Numbered from the stretch's first letter, positions 1 through 19,390 are shown. The stretch: 64,000 bases of DNA from Lamellibrachia satsuma (GCA_033239005.1 BSQZ01000053.1:3247501-3311500); one strand, 5' to 3'. The notes: generated from the letters alone by a model not told the origin. Program-made: numbers and translations.

Positions 1-1130
1 ACCAGACGGCATTCCCCGGATGACGAATTCCCCGAATGCCGCCAGGTTCGGTTCGCGCAGTGCACTACTGATGACGTCAAAACGGAAAGAATTACGTAAA
101 CACATCACGTGCGTGTGTGCCTGTGTATGCCGGGGCAATGCTGTGGCTTGGCTGGCTCAACCTTATTGAGGAGTGCTTGGCAGGGTCATATTTGATATTG
201 GAAATAGCCTCCCCCAACATAAATGCAGTCGTTCAATGTGAATAACGTTTCGCGTTTTTGCGCTGTTTTGAAACTCCAAGCTGGCCGCGGCATTTACAAG
301 TTTATGCCATTACGTAAAGGTAGACAATAACATTTCCAGTCTATGTATATATCTAAGGTTCCGCATATTTGCAGCTTTGCGTGCCACAGAATCGCGTATC
401 GGTGTCAACGGCTGTTCAATCACTTCTGGAAGTATTGAAACGTTTTCAAATAAGTGCTCTTGTTAAGATTGAGCCGATTTGGGTACAATAAATAATACAG
501 CATAAGGCATGAAATAAGATTTAAATGTTCTTAATATAAAGATTCCCCTTGCAATTTCTGTAATAATAAGTAACTCATTTTCAGTAGTGATATTATTGTG
601 ATATTATAATACATATCATATATTACATATGTTATTACTTGAGTTAAGTTTGAAACATGTGCTAGAAACGTGACCCAAATAAATTAATTCGTATTTGTAT
701 TTTGTTATATTCTTCAGCGTAGAATATGGTGGGGCAAACTGCGATGTGGAATACTTATTTTCATCTAAGGAGGAAACAGTTATTGCAGTTACATATACTC
801 GTCGCTCAATTAAATAGTGTTACAATTGCAGAACCTTACGAAAAAACAACTACTACAAAAATGTATTTTAGAGTCAGTTCTGCACGAGTTGCAAAGCGCA
901 CCACTGCCCCAGTAATGCGCGGCTTATATGTTTTGTATTCTTGTTATTGAAATATTAAGTATAACGCCGATCTATAGAACCTGCTTAGATGATGTGGCAA
1001 AGAAACGAACGCATTGTGTCACAGGTTATATACTGTTACGAAAAACCTCTTATAACCTATCCAGAAACCAAAAACCGTCCCCGATTCCTTCACAAGATAC
1101 GCTTCACAAACTACTCGGAATATGGAATTT
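1..1130. other. AT-rich intergenic stretch, no gene recognised
   Basis: I see no convincing exon here. The first 130 bases are richer in CpG, and the rest is AT-rich with only short chance reading frames. An 8-bp inverted pair (CGGCATTC near 8-15 and GAATGCCG near 34-41) and a consensus cAMP-response-type palindrome follow each other at the left edge, so the end of a promoter belonging to a gene outside the window is possible but unproven. Confidence 0.4.
72..79. promoter_or_regulatory. Consensus CRE palindrome TGACGTCA
   Basis: A perfect TGACGTCA octamer, the known binding site of CREB/ATF bZIP factors, lies in the only CpG-rich part of the left edge. No transcript start or adjacent exon can be seen, so function is a guess. 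Confidence 0.25.
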
Positions 1131-1136
1131 GATAGC

Positions 1137-1206
1137 TATAACAGTGGTGCCATATAACAGTGGTGCCATAATATAACAGTGGTGCCATATAATAGTGGTG
1201 CCATAT
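1137..1206. repeat. Short tandem repeat, about 17 bp x 4
   Basis: Four imperfect copies of a unit containing AACAGTGGTGCCAT follow one another with 16-19 bp spacing. It is non-coding and AT-rich DNA continues on both sides. Confidence 0.7.
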
Positions 1207-1564
1207 TACGGTCACTCAATAAGATGAACAACAAATTATAATTTTATAGTAATAGTTATAGTTATAGTTTTATTTTATAGTAATGAGATTTATATCGTTT
1301 GTAATGTTATGTATATAATGTGTGATATTAACTCCCACCTCAAAATGCCACCTTGTCCTTTTAGGTCAACCTAATACTTCACATTTATTCCTGAGGCCAA
1401 TTTCCCACCTCCCACCGCATACATGTTATTTAAGTTGCAAATTGTCAATAAACAGTGTCTACCTAACCAAGCATACTCGTGAAAATGCAGTACTTGTATT
1501 CAAATGGTTAATTTACACATTCACCACAATGCATACCGGGGCAAGGCGTACCGGGGTTGCCAGT

Positions 1565-2784
1565 ATTATCACTAGCATTTCTTCTTCTTCCCCTTGCTCC
1601 CTTGCGGGGTGGGGTCCAAATCACTTGATTGCTTCTTCCACTTTTTTTGTTAATGTTCTCGATTTCCTCTGTCTTCTGCGATAGTCTTCCACTCTTGGCC
1701 GTTCGTACCTGCCCTTTCAAGATCTCGTTTGACTCTGTCTTTCTATCGCAGCTTTAGTCTTCCTCTTCTTCTTCTGCCGCCCTCTTTTGCTTTCCATGCT
1801 CCTTTTGACAGTCTTTCGTCGCCCATTCTTTGCATATGTCCTGCCAATCTCATTCTGCTTCCGGCTACTTTCATCTTTAGGTGTCTTTTCATGACAATCT
1901 CTTCTCTCAATTCCTTCATCTTCCTTCTATCTTCTTGGGTTACTTTGCACATACTTCGGACCCAGTTGTTTTCTGCTATCTGCATATTCTCCTCCTGTCT
2001 CTCTGTCAGTGCCAGTGTTCCCAACACATGTATACAGGCTGGTACCACGCAGGCTTCCAGCACTTTTCCTTTTAGTTGTTTCTTCAGTTTTCTGTCCCAC
2101 GTAACGCCTTCCACTCTCCTCCACGCTGCTGCTCCTGCTTGCATTCTCCTCTGTATTTCCTTACTATTTTCTCCATCCTCACATACTGTGCCGCGCAAGT
2201 ATACAACATTTTTCACTTGTTTAATGGTATTTCAGTCAACAACGTACGTCCACCTCTTGTTAGCCTATACACATCATTTCTGTCTTCTCCAGATTCATTC
2301 GGAGGCCATCTTTTCTAAAGATGTTACTCCATTCTTGCACTGTTTTCTGTAGATCCTCTTTGTTATCAGCCACCACTGCTAGCTCATCTGCATAGAGTAT
2401 CTTCTTAAGTTCTTCCTGTTCAAATACCTTTCCACTAGTCAGGTTCATCACCATAATGAAAAGCAGGGGACTCAAGGCACTTCCCTGTCTAAGTCCTACT
2501 CCCACTCCAAATTGTTCCGATGTTTCTCTTTCAGCTCTCACCACTGCTGTTGTCTCCTTGTATATTTCCTCAACCATACTGACCTCTGCCTCTCCAACCT
2601 CCATCCATCTCATGACTGCAAATGTAAGTTCTCTCGGCACGGTGTCGAATGCCTTTTCCAGATCGACAAAACCGAATGGTACATCCTTTCTAAATTATCT
2701 CCTCTTCTCAATAATTTGTCTGATGGTAAACAATCCATCATCCGTTCCTCTCCCTTTCCTAAATCCCAATTATCACTAGCATTT
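1565..2784 (-). mobile_element. 5'-truncated RTE-like non-LTR retrotransposon with target-site duplication
   Basis: Read on the minus strand, 2768 to about 1743 encodes the C-terminal half of a non-LTR reverse transcriptase. A piece with GFRKGRGT and FVDLEKAFDTVPREL leads into GLRQGSALSPLLF, then YADELAV and the downstream region with RMQAGAAAWRRVEG and RRRRGRLK. The coding sequence is dead: there is an in-frame TAA about 25 codons before the PREL motif, a frame change near 2216-2260, and the catalytic YADD box reads YADE. The element ends in a GAA-rich tail near 1581-1590. The 16-bp sequence ATTATCACTAGCATTT occurs at 1565-1580 and again at 2769-2784, flanking it as a perfect target-site duplication. 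This indicates a 5'-truncated insertion of about 1.19 kb by target-primed reverse transcription. Clade assignment (RTE-like rather than a neighbouring clade) rests on motif recognition only. Confidence 0.85.
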
Positions 2785-2931
2785 ACGAAGTTTAATTAAA
2801 ATCACGTTTCAACTACTTCCTTAGTGTTCTACAGGTCAGTAACATGTCCATCATGAGTCTGGCGATCGCCGACCTGATAGTAGGCCAGGCCCATCGACGC
2901 TATCTTCACGGAGGAGTGGCTCTTCGGCGTC

Positions 2932-3150
2932 GATGGTGGTTGTGGTGACTGTGGTGGATGTGGTAGTTGTGGTGGATGTGGTGGTTGTATTGTTGTTGTT
3001 GACGATGATGACTATGGTGGTCGTGATCGTGATGAGGATGACGATTGTGATGATGATGAGCATAATGCTAATAATGATGATTGTGATGATGTTGATGGGC
3101 TGACGATGATGATGATTATGATGATAATAATGATCATGACGATAATCACG
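2932..3150. repeat. GGT/GAT trinucleotide expansion
   Basis: A purine-pyrimidine-biased run of GGT, GTG and GAT triplets begins directly after the WLFG codons of the receptor pseudogene and replaces the expected helix 3 coding sequence. A second GAT-rich run lies at 3352-3445. On either strand it gives low-complexity open frames (histidine/threonine/isoleucine or aspartate rich) that should not be read as genes. Confidence 0.75.
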
Positions 3151-3351
3151 ATACAAACGTAACAATGCCAGACCGCTTCCTGTTTTCTCGCAACTCTTTG
3201 TGAAGATCAGCTGGATAACAACAAAACTAATATTGATAAAACAAAACGATATTCGTAATCACCCAATTATATGTCCAACTTTTTTATTACGAAGACTTTG
3301 TTGTTGGTATTCACGTGCTGAGACGACAGACAGCTCGGGTGATGATTAGGA

Positions 3352-3445
3352 TAATTGTAATGATGATCATGATAATGTCGATGATGATGATGATGATGAC
3401 TAGGAAGACGAAGCCAGTGATGAAGATGATGACGATGACAATGCG
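3352..3445. repeat. GAT-rich microsatellite
   Basis: Imperfect (GAT)n inside the receptor pseudogene region, probably expanded after the gene decayed. No coding role is seen. Confidence 0.65.
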
Positions 3446-4474
3446 AGATGTTGTCTAGCGAATGGGTCTTATGAGATAATGCTGCCAAGCACTATATTAG
3501 TGTATAGTTTACCCATTATTAAAATGATAACAGGTATTTTCTTCCAGATATGTGATGCGAATGTATTCAATTATGTCAGCGCATGTTGACGTAGTGAGTT
3601 TCGTAATTGTGGGACTATTTAAAGATAGGATTCATCATCTAATGTAACGTCGTTTCCCCCGCCGTCTCGACCACTACTGGTCGGTGTCCACTCCACTGCA
3701 ATATACCCGGCGACGTACGAAGCGACGAGCGCTGGTTATGATCTCCGTCGTGTGGATCCTGTCGCTGCTCTGCCTGGTCCCCAACCTCGGCTGGCACCAC
3801 TTCCAACACGAGGGCGTACGAACAGTGCCCCGTCAGTGTGCGACACGGAGTACGTAACAAAAAACACAGCCCTGAAGATGGTGACGGGTACGCGGAACTA
3901 CTACCAACCTCTTCCTATCATGTATGCCATCTTCGGAAAGATTTTCATGGAGACCCGGAAGCGCTCCAAACTCGAGGTCGGACTGCGCATGTGCGGCATC
4001 GTCCCGAAGGCGACTGTCCTGCAGTCGAACTCGTTCTCGGACGAGAGTGATGCCACGCGCGCGTCGTCTTGTACCGGAAGAACTGCGTTAGCGCAATTGC
4101 GCCGTTACTCAGACGATGCCACCAATGGGAAATGTAACTGTATCCTGAACCCCCAAGTCGGCGCTGCTAGGGCGGGCAATAAGGTGGATGTCGAGCCGAG
4201 AAGTGACAGCATCGACCCAGCCCGGCGCTGTCCCGGTAGATCAAGGCTGCCCGCCAATTCGGCGTCATCATGGGCGCCTTCAAGCTCTGTTTCTTCCCTC
4301 GGCTACATCAACTCGACGATGAACCCGTTTGTCTATCCGCTCTGCAATGTGAACTTCCGCCGGAAGTTCCACATGGTGCTACGCCTCGAGGTGGCGCCAA
4401 CGACGCAGCAGAACCATGGCATGCGAAACAGGGTTCATGCCTCATATAGACTTCCTGGTGTGTTACGAATGTAG

Positions 4475-5299
4475 GGCACAGTAATTTTAGATATGTGTAA
4501 TTAAAAAAAATCATATCATCTGACATAACTGCATTTGAGCAGACACATTGGCAAGTTTGCTGGTAGAACATGTTAGAAGTGTAACCGTGGAATTTTAAAT
4601 GATTTAAATAGGCGGAAGGATGTTTGGCAATTTTTTCGCTACAAGGCACGTGCGCGTAGTAATTTATGTAAAAATTGGTCAATATTGACTGGTATGGCAC
4701 GTTGAGCCGTTTTAAAAGAGTTAGAAATATGTGATTTTGACAAAACTCGACCAGCATGTCAATGAGACGATGACAAAGGCAGGAAAGAAGTTTCAGAATT
4801 TTTGATCGTCCCGTTTTCTTATAATCGTGCAAAACGTTAACATGGAAACGTAACGGTAGGCTGAACCCTACAGCGCGCCGCGGCTGAGTCCGTCTGGCAA
4901 GACCGACCGCTAGGTGGCGCTTTCGTCTAGTTGCCACATCTGGAACAGTGATGATGGCTGTTGCGCGAGCGATGACGTGTGTTTAATATGTATGTTCGTT
5001 GTGTTACAGGAAATGGTCGTGTCAGTGTGCGGACATTATGTATGTATACGTGCGCAAGTGCGTTCGTGAATGAATGATAGCACGCACGCATGCGTGTAAA
5101 ACAAATGACTTCGTAACGTTCTCGACATTTCTCGAGATATTTATTCATTAAATTATATGCAGAATATCTGCGAAACGGCGTATTTCAAATGGTATCGTAC
5201 TGTTGCAAATGGGAAACAATATCGTTAGAAATGCAATATATTATGCATAGCTTTATTAATAAAATACACATTTTAAAACTTGTTTTCGTCAAAGTATTT
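4475..5299. other. Intergenic, no gene recognised
   Basis: AT-rich sequence between the receptor pseudogene and the CR1-like element. A 209-residue minus-strand frame crosses 4308-4937, but it is antisense to the pseudogene, has no recognisable motif and no plausible start context, so it was left out. Confidence 0.4.
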
Positions 5300-6495
5300 T
5301 TCTATTCAACACCAGGATACAGCTCCTCTGAAGACCTCAAGGGTTATGGCTACCAACACGTTCCCGGGGAGGGCGTTCCACCAGATGCGTGGGAAGAAGG
5401 GGTTGCTGTACACCTGGATGCGAGAAGGGATGATTTGATATTTGTTTGGGTGGTAATATCTTGTACTGTTCGGGAGCATTGAGGCGAGGTAGCGATTGCC
5501 ATTGATGGCAATCTGCTGGGTATGGATCCTATACAACAAGAGGAGGCTAGATAGTTGTCTTCTTTTCTCGAGTGTGTCCCAGTGAGGGTGGTTGATCATA
5601 GCGGACACACTCTCCCGTTGACCGTAGCTGTTAGAGACTAATATGGTCGCACGGCGCTTGATGTTTTCAATTTAGTTACCTCCTTCCTGGTGTTTGGTTC
5701 CCTACGGTGCAACAATATTCTAAGTGTGGACGGACTAGTGAAATGTTTTCAATTTTAGTCACCTCCTTCCTGGTGTTTGGTTCCCTACGGTGCAACAATA
5801 TTCTAAGTGTGGACGGACTAGTGAAATGTTTTCAATTTTAGTCACCTCCTTCCTGGTGTTTGGTTCCCTACGGTGCAACAATATTCTAAGTGTGGACGGA
5901 CTAGTGAAATGTTTTAAATTTTAGTCACCTCCTTCCTGGTGTTTGGTTCCCTACGGTGCAACAATATTCTAAGTGTGGACGGACTAGTGAATGTAGATTT
6001 GCTGTCGTAGCTTCTGGGAGGTTCCTCTAAGAGTGCGTCTGATTAGGCCCAGCATTTTGTGATGTGATGTGATGTGATGCCGTTTATATGAATTTGCCAT
6101 GACATGGTGTTGGAAATGGTCACGCCTAGATATGGGTATTGTGACACCACTGATGGCGTACTTCCTCCTAGATGGTAGTCGGTATTGATCGTATTGCGAC
6201 GGAGGGTTATTCTCATTGTGTGGCATTTGTCGATGTTACATTTCATTTGCCACAAGTTGGACCATTTATGTGGTCTGTCCAGGTCTTCCTGGAGTGCTAG
6301 GCTATCGGCTGTGATGGAAATAGATCTGTAAATGAGACAGTCATCTGCAAAAGGACGGAGCTTGGATGTAATTCCTGTTGGTAGATCGTTAATGAATGTG
6401 AGGAAAAGTATTGGTCCCAAGACTGTTCCCTGGGGTACTCCAGAGGTGACGGGGACCCAGTCAGATTACTTTCCGTCTACTACCACTCGAAATAT
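5300..6495 (-). mobile_element. CR1-like non-LTR retrotransposon fragment, reverse transcriptase C-terminal half
   Basis: On the minus strand the order is VPQGTVLGP, FINDLPTGITSKLRPFADD, a stretch with QYPYLGVTI, then LIRRTLRG and LVRPHLEYCC. After a tandem array comes VSAMINHPHWDTLEKRR, and finally IIPSRIQVYSNPFFP and WNALP. These are successive landmarks of the palm, thumb and tail of CR1/Jockey-group reverse transcriptases. The catalytic FADD box is intact. However, a TAA interrupts the reading frame just before SDWVPVTSG, there are several frame changes, and the segment encoding LVRPHLEYCC is repeated in an 83-bp array, so the copy is inactive. The 5' part of the element, including the endonuclease, is absent. 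No clear target-site duplication was found. Confidence 0.8.
5662..5993. repeat. 83-bp tandem repeat x 4 inside the CR1-like element
   Basis: Four copies at exactly 83-bp spacing (the marker TGTTTGGTTC recurs at 5691, 5774, 5857 and 5940). The minus strand of each unit encodes the reverse-transcriptase piece LVRPHLEYCC and the following TPGRR segment, so the unit is an amplified part of the element's own coding sequence. Since 83 is not a multiple of three, each copy changes the frame. Confidence 0.9.
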
Positions 6496-6499
6496 GGCT

Positions 6500-7110
6500 G
6501 AGACATGTGGTGACGCCTAGCGTATGACACTTGTATAAATGAGGCAGCGCAACCTGGTGATTACAGTTCATTTCATGAATATCAATTCAAAACGAACTTA
6601 AGACACAAATTGAAGAATTAAAGCTGTTTTCTTGTCCATTTAGGTAGATGTGCTTCTGTCAATGTTGTGGATGTGTTTTTGTTAACGCGTACCTCGATCT
6701 CACTACATGCTCTCTCGACCGATTTAGTGCCAACATCTACACCAAACCGCAATTCCAATACAAAATCCAAATAAACCGTCGAACCTTGTATATAATATGT
6801 ATTTATTAATTGGCGTAGAATCTACTCACATACAAAGTTTAGTTACAGTATGTAACGCACTCGCACTTCTGTCGAGGATAGCACATACCAAAAAAAACCA
6901 AGGTTGACACATATCTCAGGAGGGCGGGTTACACATAGATGACAAAATGTTGTGAAGGTGTAAAAGTCGTTCGTATCAAGATTCTAAACGTGTGTGTTTA
7001 AACTTATTAAATGCGTTGTTTCTTTCGCTACACAAATATAGTAACCCAAGACTCAGCACTCTGATTCTTACTTCTTAGAGTCCACTATTGCCAAACATAT
7101 GGACTTGTCT
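6500..7110. other. Intergenic, no gene recognised
   Basis: AT-rich sequence with no exon, RNA gene or repeat that I recognise, ending at the 9-bp minisatellite. Confidence 0.4.
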
Positions 7111-7114
7111 GCTA

Positions 7115-7955
7115 GCCGTGCTCCTTGTGCTCTTTGTGCTCCTTCTGCTCCTTCTGCTCCTTATGCTCCTTGTGCTCTTTGTGCTCTTTGTGCTCCTTGT
7201 GCTTCTTTGTGCTCCTTGTGCTCCTTGTGCTCCTTGTGCTCTTTGTGCTCCTTGTGCTCCTTCTGCTCATTGTGCTCCTTGTGCTTCTTTGTGCTCATTG
7301 TGCTCCTTGTGCTCCTTGTGCTCTTTGTGCTCCTTGTGCTCATTGTGCTCCTTGTGCTCCTTGTGCTCATTGTGCTCTTTGTGCTCATTGTGCTCTTTCT
7401 GCTCATTGTGCTCATTGTGCTCCTTCTGCTCATTGTGCTCTTTGTGCTCATTGTGCTCCTTGTGCTCCTTGTGCTCATTGTGCTCCTTGTGCTATTTCTG
7501 CTCCTTGTGCTCCTTGTGCTCATTGTGCTCTTTGTGCTCTTTGTGCTCATTGTGCTCCTTCTGCTCATTGTGCTCATTGTGCTCCTTGTGCTCATTGTGC
7601 TCTTTGTGCTCCTTCTGCTCCTTCTGCTCATTGTGCTCATTGTGCTCCTTGTGCTCTTTATGCTCTTTATGCTCCTTGTGCTCATTGTGCTCCTTGTGCT
7701 CCTTGTGCTCCTTGTGCTCCTTGTGCTATTTCTGCTCCTTCTGCTCCTTGTGCTCATTCTGCTCCTTGTGCTCCTTGTGCTCCTTGTGCTATTTCTGCTC
7801 CTTCTGCTCCTTGTGCTCCTTGTGCTCCTTGTGCTCCTTGTTCTCCGTCTGCTCCTTCTGCTAATTCTGCTATTTCTGCTCATTCTGCTCCTTGTGCTCC
7901 TTCTGCTCCTTGTGCTCCTTCTGCTCCTTCTGCTCCTTCTGCTCCTTCTGCTGAA
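7115..7955. repeat. 9-bp minisatellite (GTGCTCCTT), about 93 copies
   Basis: A long array of GTGCTCCTT with variants CTT/CAT/TTT at the third triplet and GTG/CTG at the first. The unit length is three codons and no common variant creates a stop. All three plus frames (leucine/valine, cysteine/alanine/proline and serine/leucine/cysteine repeats) and one minus frame therefore stay open for over 250 codons. These frames are by-products of the repeat, not genes. Confidence 0.95.
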
Positions 7956-8114
7956 TTGCAACTATACACAACAGTTTGTCTCGTTTAGCCTTTGTTCGAT
8001 CTTTTTCTATGTTCCTTGTTTAGAGATTACTCCAGTACCTGCCAAAATGTAACCAGAATCATATAACTACACCGTAAGTTACATCCCCTGTGGACCGTTG
8101 TCAGGTGTGGAATG

Positions 8115-8380
8115 TGCTTAGGTCACCACCTTGCACAAGGTTCACAATGGTGCGAATTCCTGCCGCGTGCAGATGATTACGGAGGTCTGTCCACTGGTGG
8201 AGGTTGTAGTCACAAACTGGTCATACAGGTGGCGTAGCCGGACTTGTCGGTCCTCTGAACGTGACGTCACACGAGTTATCACTGGCTTCGGGAGATCGGA
8301 CACTGACCCATTTAGCTGGACATGTGTCCTCAGCACCAAAAGGCACGCGCAACCTTTGATACCGACTGTCCCACCTCCAG
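8115..8380 (-). mobile_element. Tc1/mariner-like transposase N-terminal fragment (dead)
   Basis: The minus strand encodes pieces resembling the helix-turn-helix region of a Tc1-family transposase. SVSKVARAFW lies near 8370-8342 (compare the usual VA..FGVS start). After a frame change, GSVSDLPKP and ITRVTSRSEDRQVRLRHLYD follow, the usual linker between the two DNA-binding subdomains, then HLHAAGIRTIV. Frameshifts separate the pieces, no DDE catalytic domain follows, and no terminal inverted repeats were recognised. The alternative is chance resemblance, but the order and spacing of the pieces favour a real relic. Confidence 0.55.
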
Positions 8381-8701
8381 TCGGCCCAAAACACACTCTC
8401 GGTCGCCATTAGAAAATATCAGTCTGACAAACAGTGGCATTCAAAGTCATTAGTTTGTGTTTTTTCTGAATGCTGCGATGTTACGCTTGACAACTGGGTT
8501 GAAAAAGATGCAAGCGCATTGTCAGCATGTGCAATTCCTCTTCTCCATATATGGCCACATATGCACGCGCAGAAGCAGATGAGTGAAGATTTTATTTTAT
8601 TTTTTGCGGGATTGGCAGCAAGTAGCCGGCGAATAAAAGCAACAGCCCCAAAACCCTTGAATAACGCCACCTGTTTTATGTTAGCACTTTACTTCTTGTC
8701 A

Positions 8702-8955
<254 letters not shown>

Positions 8956-9213
8956 TGTCAATGCGTCGAAGCATGCATTATATATGTGCTAAAATACGTG
9001 AGGCAACTTAATCGTAAAAATATCGTAAATAAATCAGGCGTTTGATTGAAAAATTTAATTCGGGAACGTTCGACACTATTCGTGTATGGAACTTCAAATC
9101 GTACAAGTTTTGTAACTGTTTCGTTTCGTTCGCGCAACGACCGACAGACAACAGTAGGAAAATCGGGCAAACGGGCAGCGATAGAAACAACAAAGTGATA
9201 ACAAATCAACAAA

Positions 9214-9357
9214 ATGGACGACTCTAGTGCCAGCTCTATATGGCCACAGTATCATGTATATCCAGAGCCAGAAAGCGCCAAACCAAACAAAGGTCATCCA
9301 AACTGTGTTGTTCCGAAGCGACACCACGGTGCAGCCGAGGTGGCAATTGGGGAATGA
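9214..9357 (+). CDS. Hypothetical 47-residue ORF or first exon
   Basis: An ATG in an AACAAAATGG context opens a 48-codon frame starting MDDSSASSIWPQYHVYPEPE and ending at TGA. Acidic, serine- and proline-rich starts like this are common in animal proteins. Two possible donors (AAAG|GTCATC and CACG|GTGCAG) lie inside the frame, so it could be a first coding exon. I do not recognise a family, cannot find a second exon, and chance is a serious alternative. Confidence 0.2.
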   Translation: MDDSSASSIWPQYHVYPEPESAKPNKGHPNCVVPKRHHGAAEVAIGE

Positions 9358-9685
9358 GTGAGAGTGGCATTTTCCCGTCCTGGTTGGTACCTAGATAGGA
9401 GCTAGGCCGCGTCTGTTACGAGGCGTCGTGTAGCGAGCAACAAAGAACGGAACCGGTGCTGAGATTTTAAACATTATGAATATTGGTACTCGAGTATGTA
9501 TTTCCCAAATACCCTTTTTATTACCACATTTTGCGCCTGTGTGCGCATGTCAAATGGCAGAGTCGATGTATGTCAAATGGCACAGTCGGTGTAAAATGAC
9601 GCAACAGGTGGGCCTCGTGCAGACAACACTTAGTGGTTAACTATAGCTACTGACCGGGTCAACGCAGGATCATCTTTTACATCCA
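9358..9685. other. Intergenic, no gene recognised
   Basis: Nothing recognised apart from a short direct repeat containing TGTCAAATGGCA at about 9548-9580. It runs into the TACG/TATG tract. Confidence 0.4.
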
Positions 9686-9990
9686 TGTGTGTACGTACGT
9701 ACGTACGTACGTACGTACGTATGTATGTATGTATGTATGTATGTATGTATGTACGTAGGTACGCACGTGTGTACGTACGTACGTACGTACGTTTGTATGT
9801 ATGTATGTATGTATGTATGTATGTATGTATGTATGTATGTATGTATGTATGTATGTATGCATGTATGCGTGTATGTGTGTATATGTGTGTATGCGTGTAT
9901 GCGTGTATGCATGTATGTAATGTATGTATGTATGTATGTATGTATGTATGTATGTATGTATGTATGTATGTATGTATGTATATGTGTGTA
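9686..9990. repeat. (TACG)n/(TATG)n compound microsatellite
   Basis: Blocks of GTAC, GTAT and GCGT tetramers alternate in a 300-bp tract. All frames on both strands read as tyrosine/valine/cysteine or histidine/threonine repeats up to 200 codons, which are artefacts. It lies about 200 bp upstream of the TATA-like motif of the claudin-like gene. Confidence 0.95.
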
Positions 9991-10099
9991 TGCGTACGCG
10001 GGCGGGCGGACGGGCGGGCACACAGACAGACAGACAGACAGACAACACAAGACAATACAGACGATACATTTCCACCTACATGATCCGACCATTACCAAC

Positions 10100-10479
10100 C
10101 GCCCTATAATTGCACACCGGACCTCGGCAACCGTAAATACGCGCCATGCCAGCCTAAATATACGATCGACGAGACAGACCGACGGATATAAACGCGTACG
10201 CGGCCCGAATACACATGAGACGCCGGCGGCGGCGAAACGACCCGGCGGGACCCGTCCGGAATATACACTCCGCATAACAGCGACAGGACGCCGCCGGGTT
10301 AGCCGCGATCGGCTAGCTGCCTACGACGCCTGAACGCCACTCGAGTCGCCCGACCGCACACACCTGTCATGGTACGAAGTCCCCGGCAGCTACTTTATCG
10401 GGCCGGTGTTTGCCGTGCGTAAATAAGTGGCGATCACAATGCCGATAGCGAAGCCTGGCGGGGTGCGTTTGGTGGTGGC
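10100..10479 (+). promoter_or_regulatory. Probable promoter and 5' UTR of the claudin-like gene
   Basis: CpG-dense sequence in contrast to the AT-rich surroundings, with a TATA-like TATAAAC at 10187-10193. If used, transcription would begin near 10218 and leave a leader of about 260 bases before the ATG at 10480. Short upstream ATGs occur within that leader. The boundary is inferred, not seen. Confidence 0.45.
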
Positions 10480-18940
<8,461 letters not shown>

Positions 18941-19390
18941 TTGTATTAAAACGTCACAAACTCGAAAGTGATCCATAATCCTTCGCGCATTGGTAGAGGT
19001 CAGATGATCCAGCGTTCCCGAAATCTCAATCAGTTTCCATGAAGCAGATAAGTTTTATTAATTATTAATAATTGAAAGTGGAAAAAAACATCGCCGATTC
19101 GAGAAAAGAACGATCATGTGTGTGACGTCATTGTACATGCAAATCCTTTAATCACCAGCGCGCAAAGCATTATGGTTTACCCTATATATGTTGTACATAC
19201 TTATGCTGAAGACCCATGCATACATCCTTCTTCATGCTCAGTAGAGATGACAGGAAGTTGTACAGATTACCTAATAACGTATGCAACTCGCACAGAAACA
19301 GCATAGATTATATACTTCGCCGACGACTTAGGAACTTGTAATTAGTTATCGCCGATTATTGCAACACATTGGCATGACCCGCCACCTTGC
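18941..19390. other. 3' flank of the claudin-like gene, intergenic
   Basis: An ATTAAA hexamer at 18945-18950 is a possible but unusually close polyadenylation signal. Otherwise nothing recognised. Confidence 0.35.

Larger units (their letters stand above)
2835..4474 (+). pseudogene. Histamine-H1-receptor-like aminergic GPCR pseudogene
   Basis: Pieces of a rhodopsin-class amine receptor appear in order but in different frames. Transmembrane helix 2 is at 2835-2885 (IMSLAIADLIVG), preceded by a splice-acceptor-like TTCTACAG. Helix-2 end and first extracellular loop are at 2890-2929 (IDAIFTEEWLFG), one base out of frame. Helix 3 is missing. The DRY region reads DHYWSV at 3669, followed by helix 4 ending LVPNLGWHHF. 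After a frame change comes helix 5 (YYQPLPIMYAIFGKIF), a long third loop, and helix 6 at 4243-4296 (KAARQFGVIMGAFKLC) in yet another frame. Helix 7/helix 8 (LGYINSTMNPFVYPLCN) follow back in the earlier frame. LGYINST-NP..YPLCN and KAA.Q.G.IM.AF.LC are the motifs of vertebrate H1 receptors. A GGT/GAT expansion sits where helix 3 should be. It cannot make a receptor as it stands, and assembly errors are the alternative to true decay. Confidence 0.75.

Noticed and set aside
4308..4937. 209-codon minus-strand ORF
   Set aside because: It is antisense to the receptor pseudogene and runs into AT-rich DNA; there are no motifs and it is better explained as a shadow frame.
7088..8052. Three overlapping plus-strand ORFs of 258-317 codons and a minus ORF of 266 codons
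   Set aside because: They are translations of the 9-bp repeat in every frame, with single-residue-type composition and no gene signals.
9630..10333. Tyrosine/valine/cysteine and histidine/threonine ORFs up to 214 codons
   Set aside because: They come from the TACG/TATG microsatellite read in all frames.
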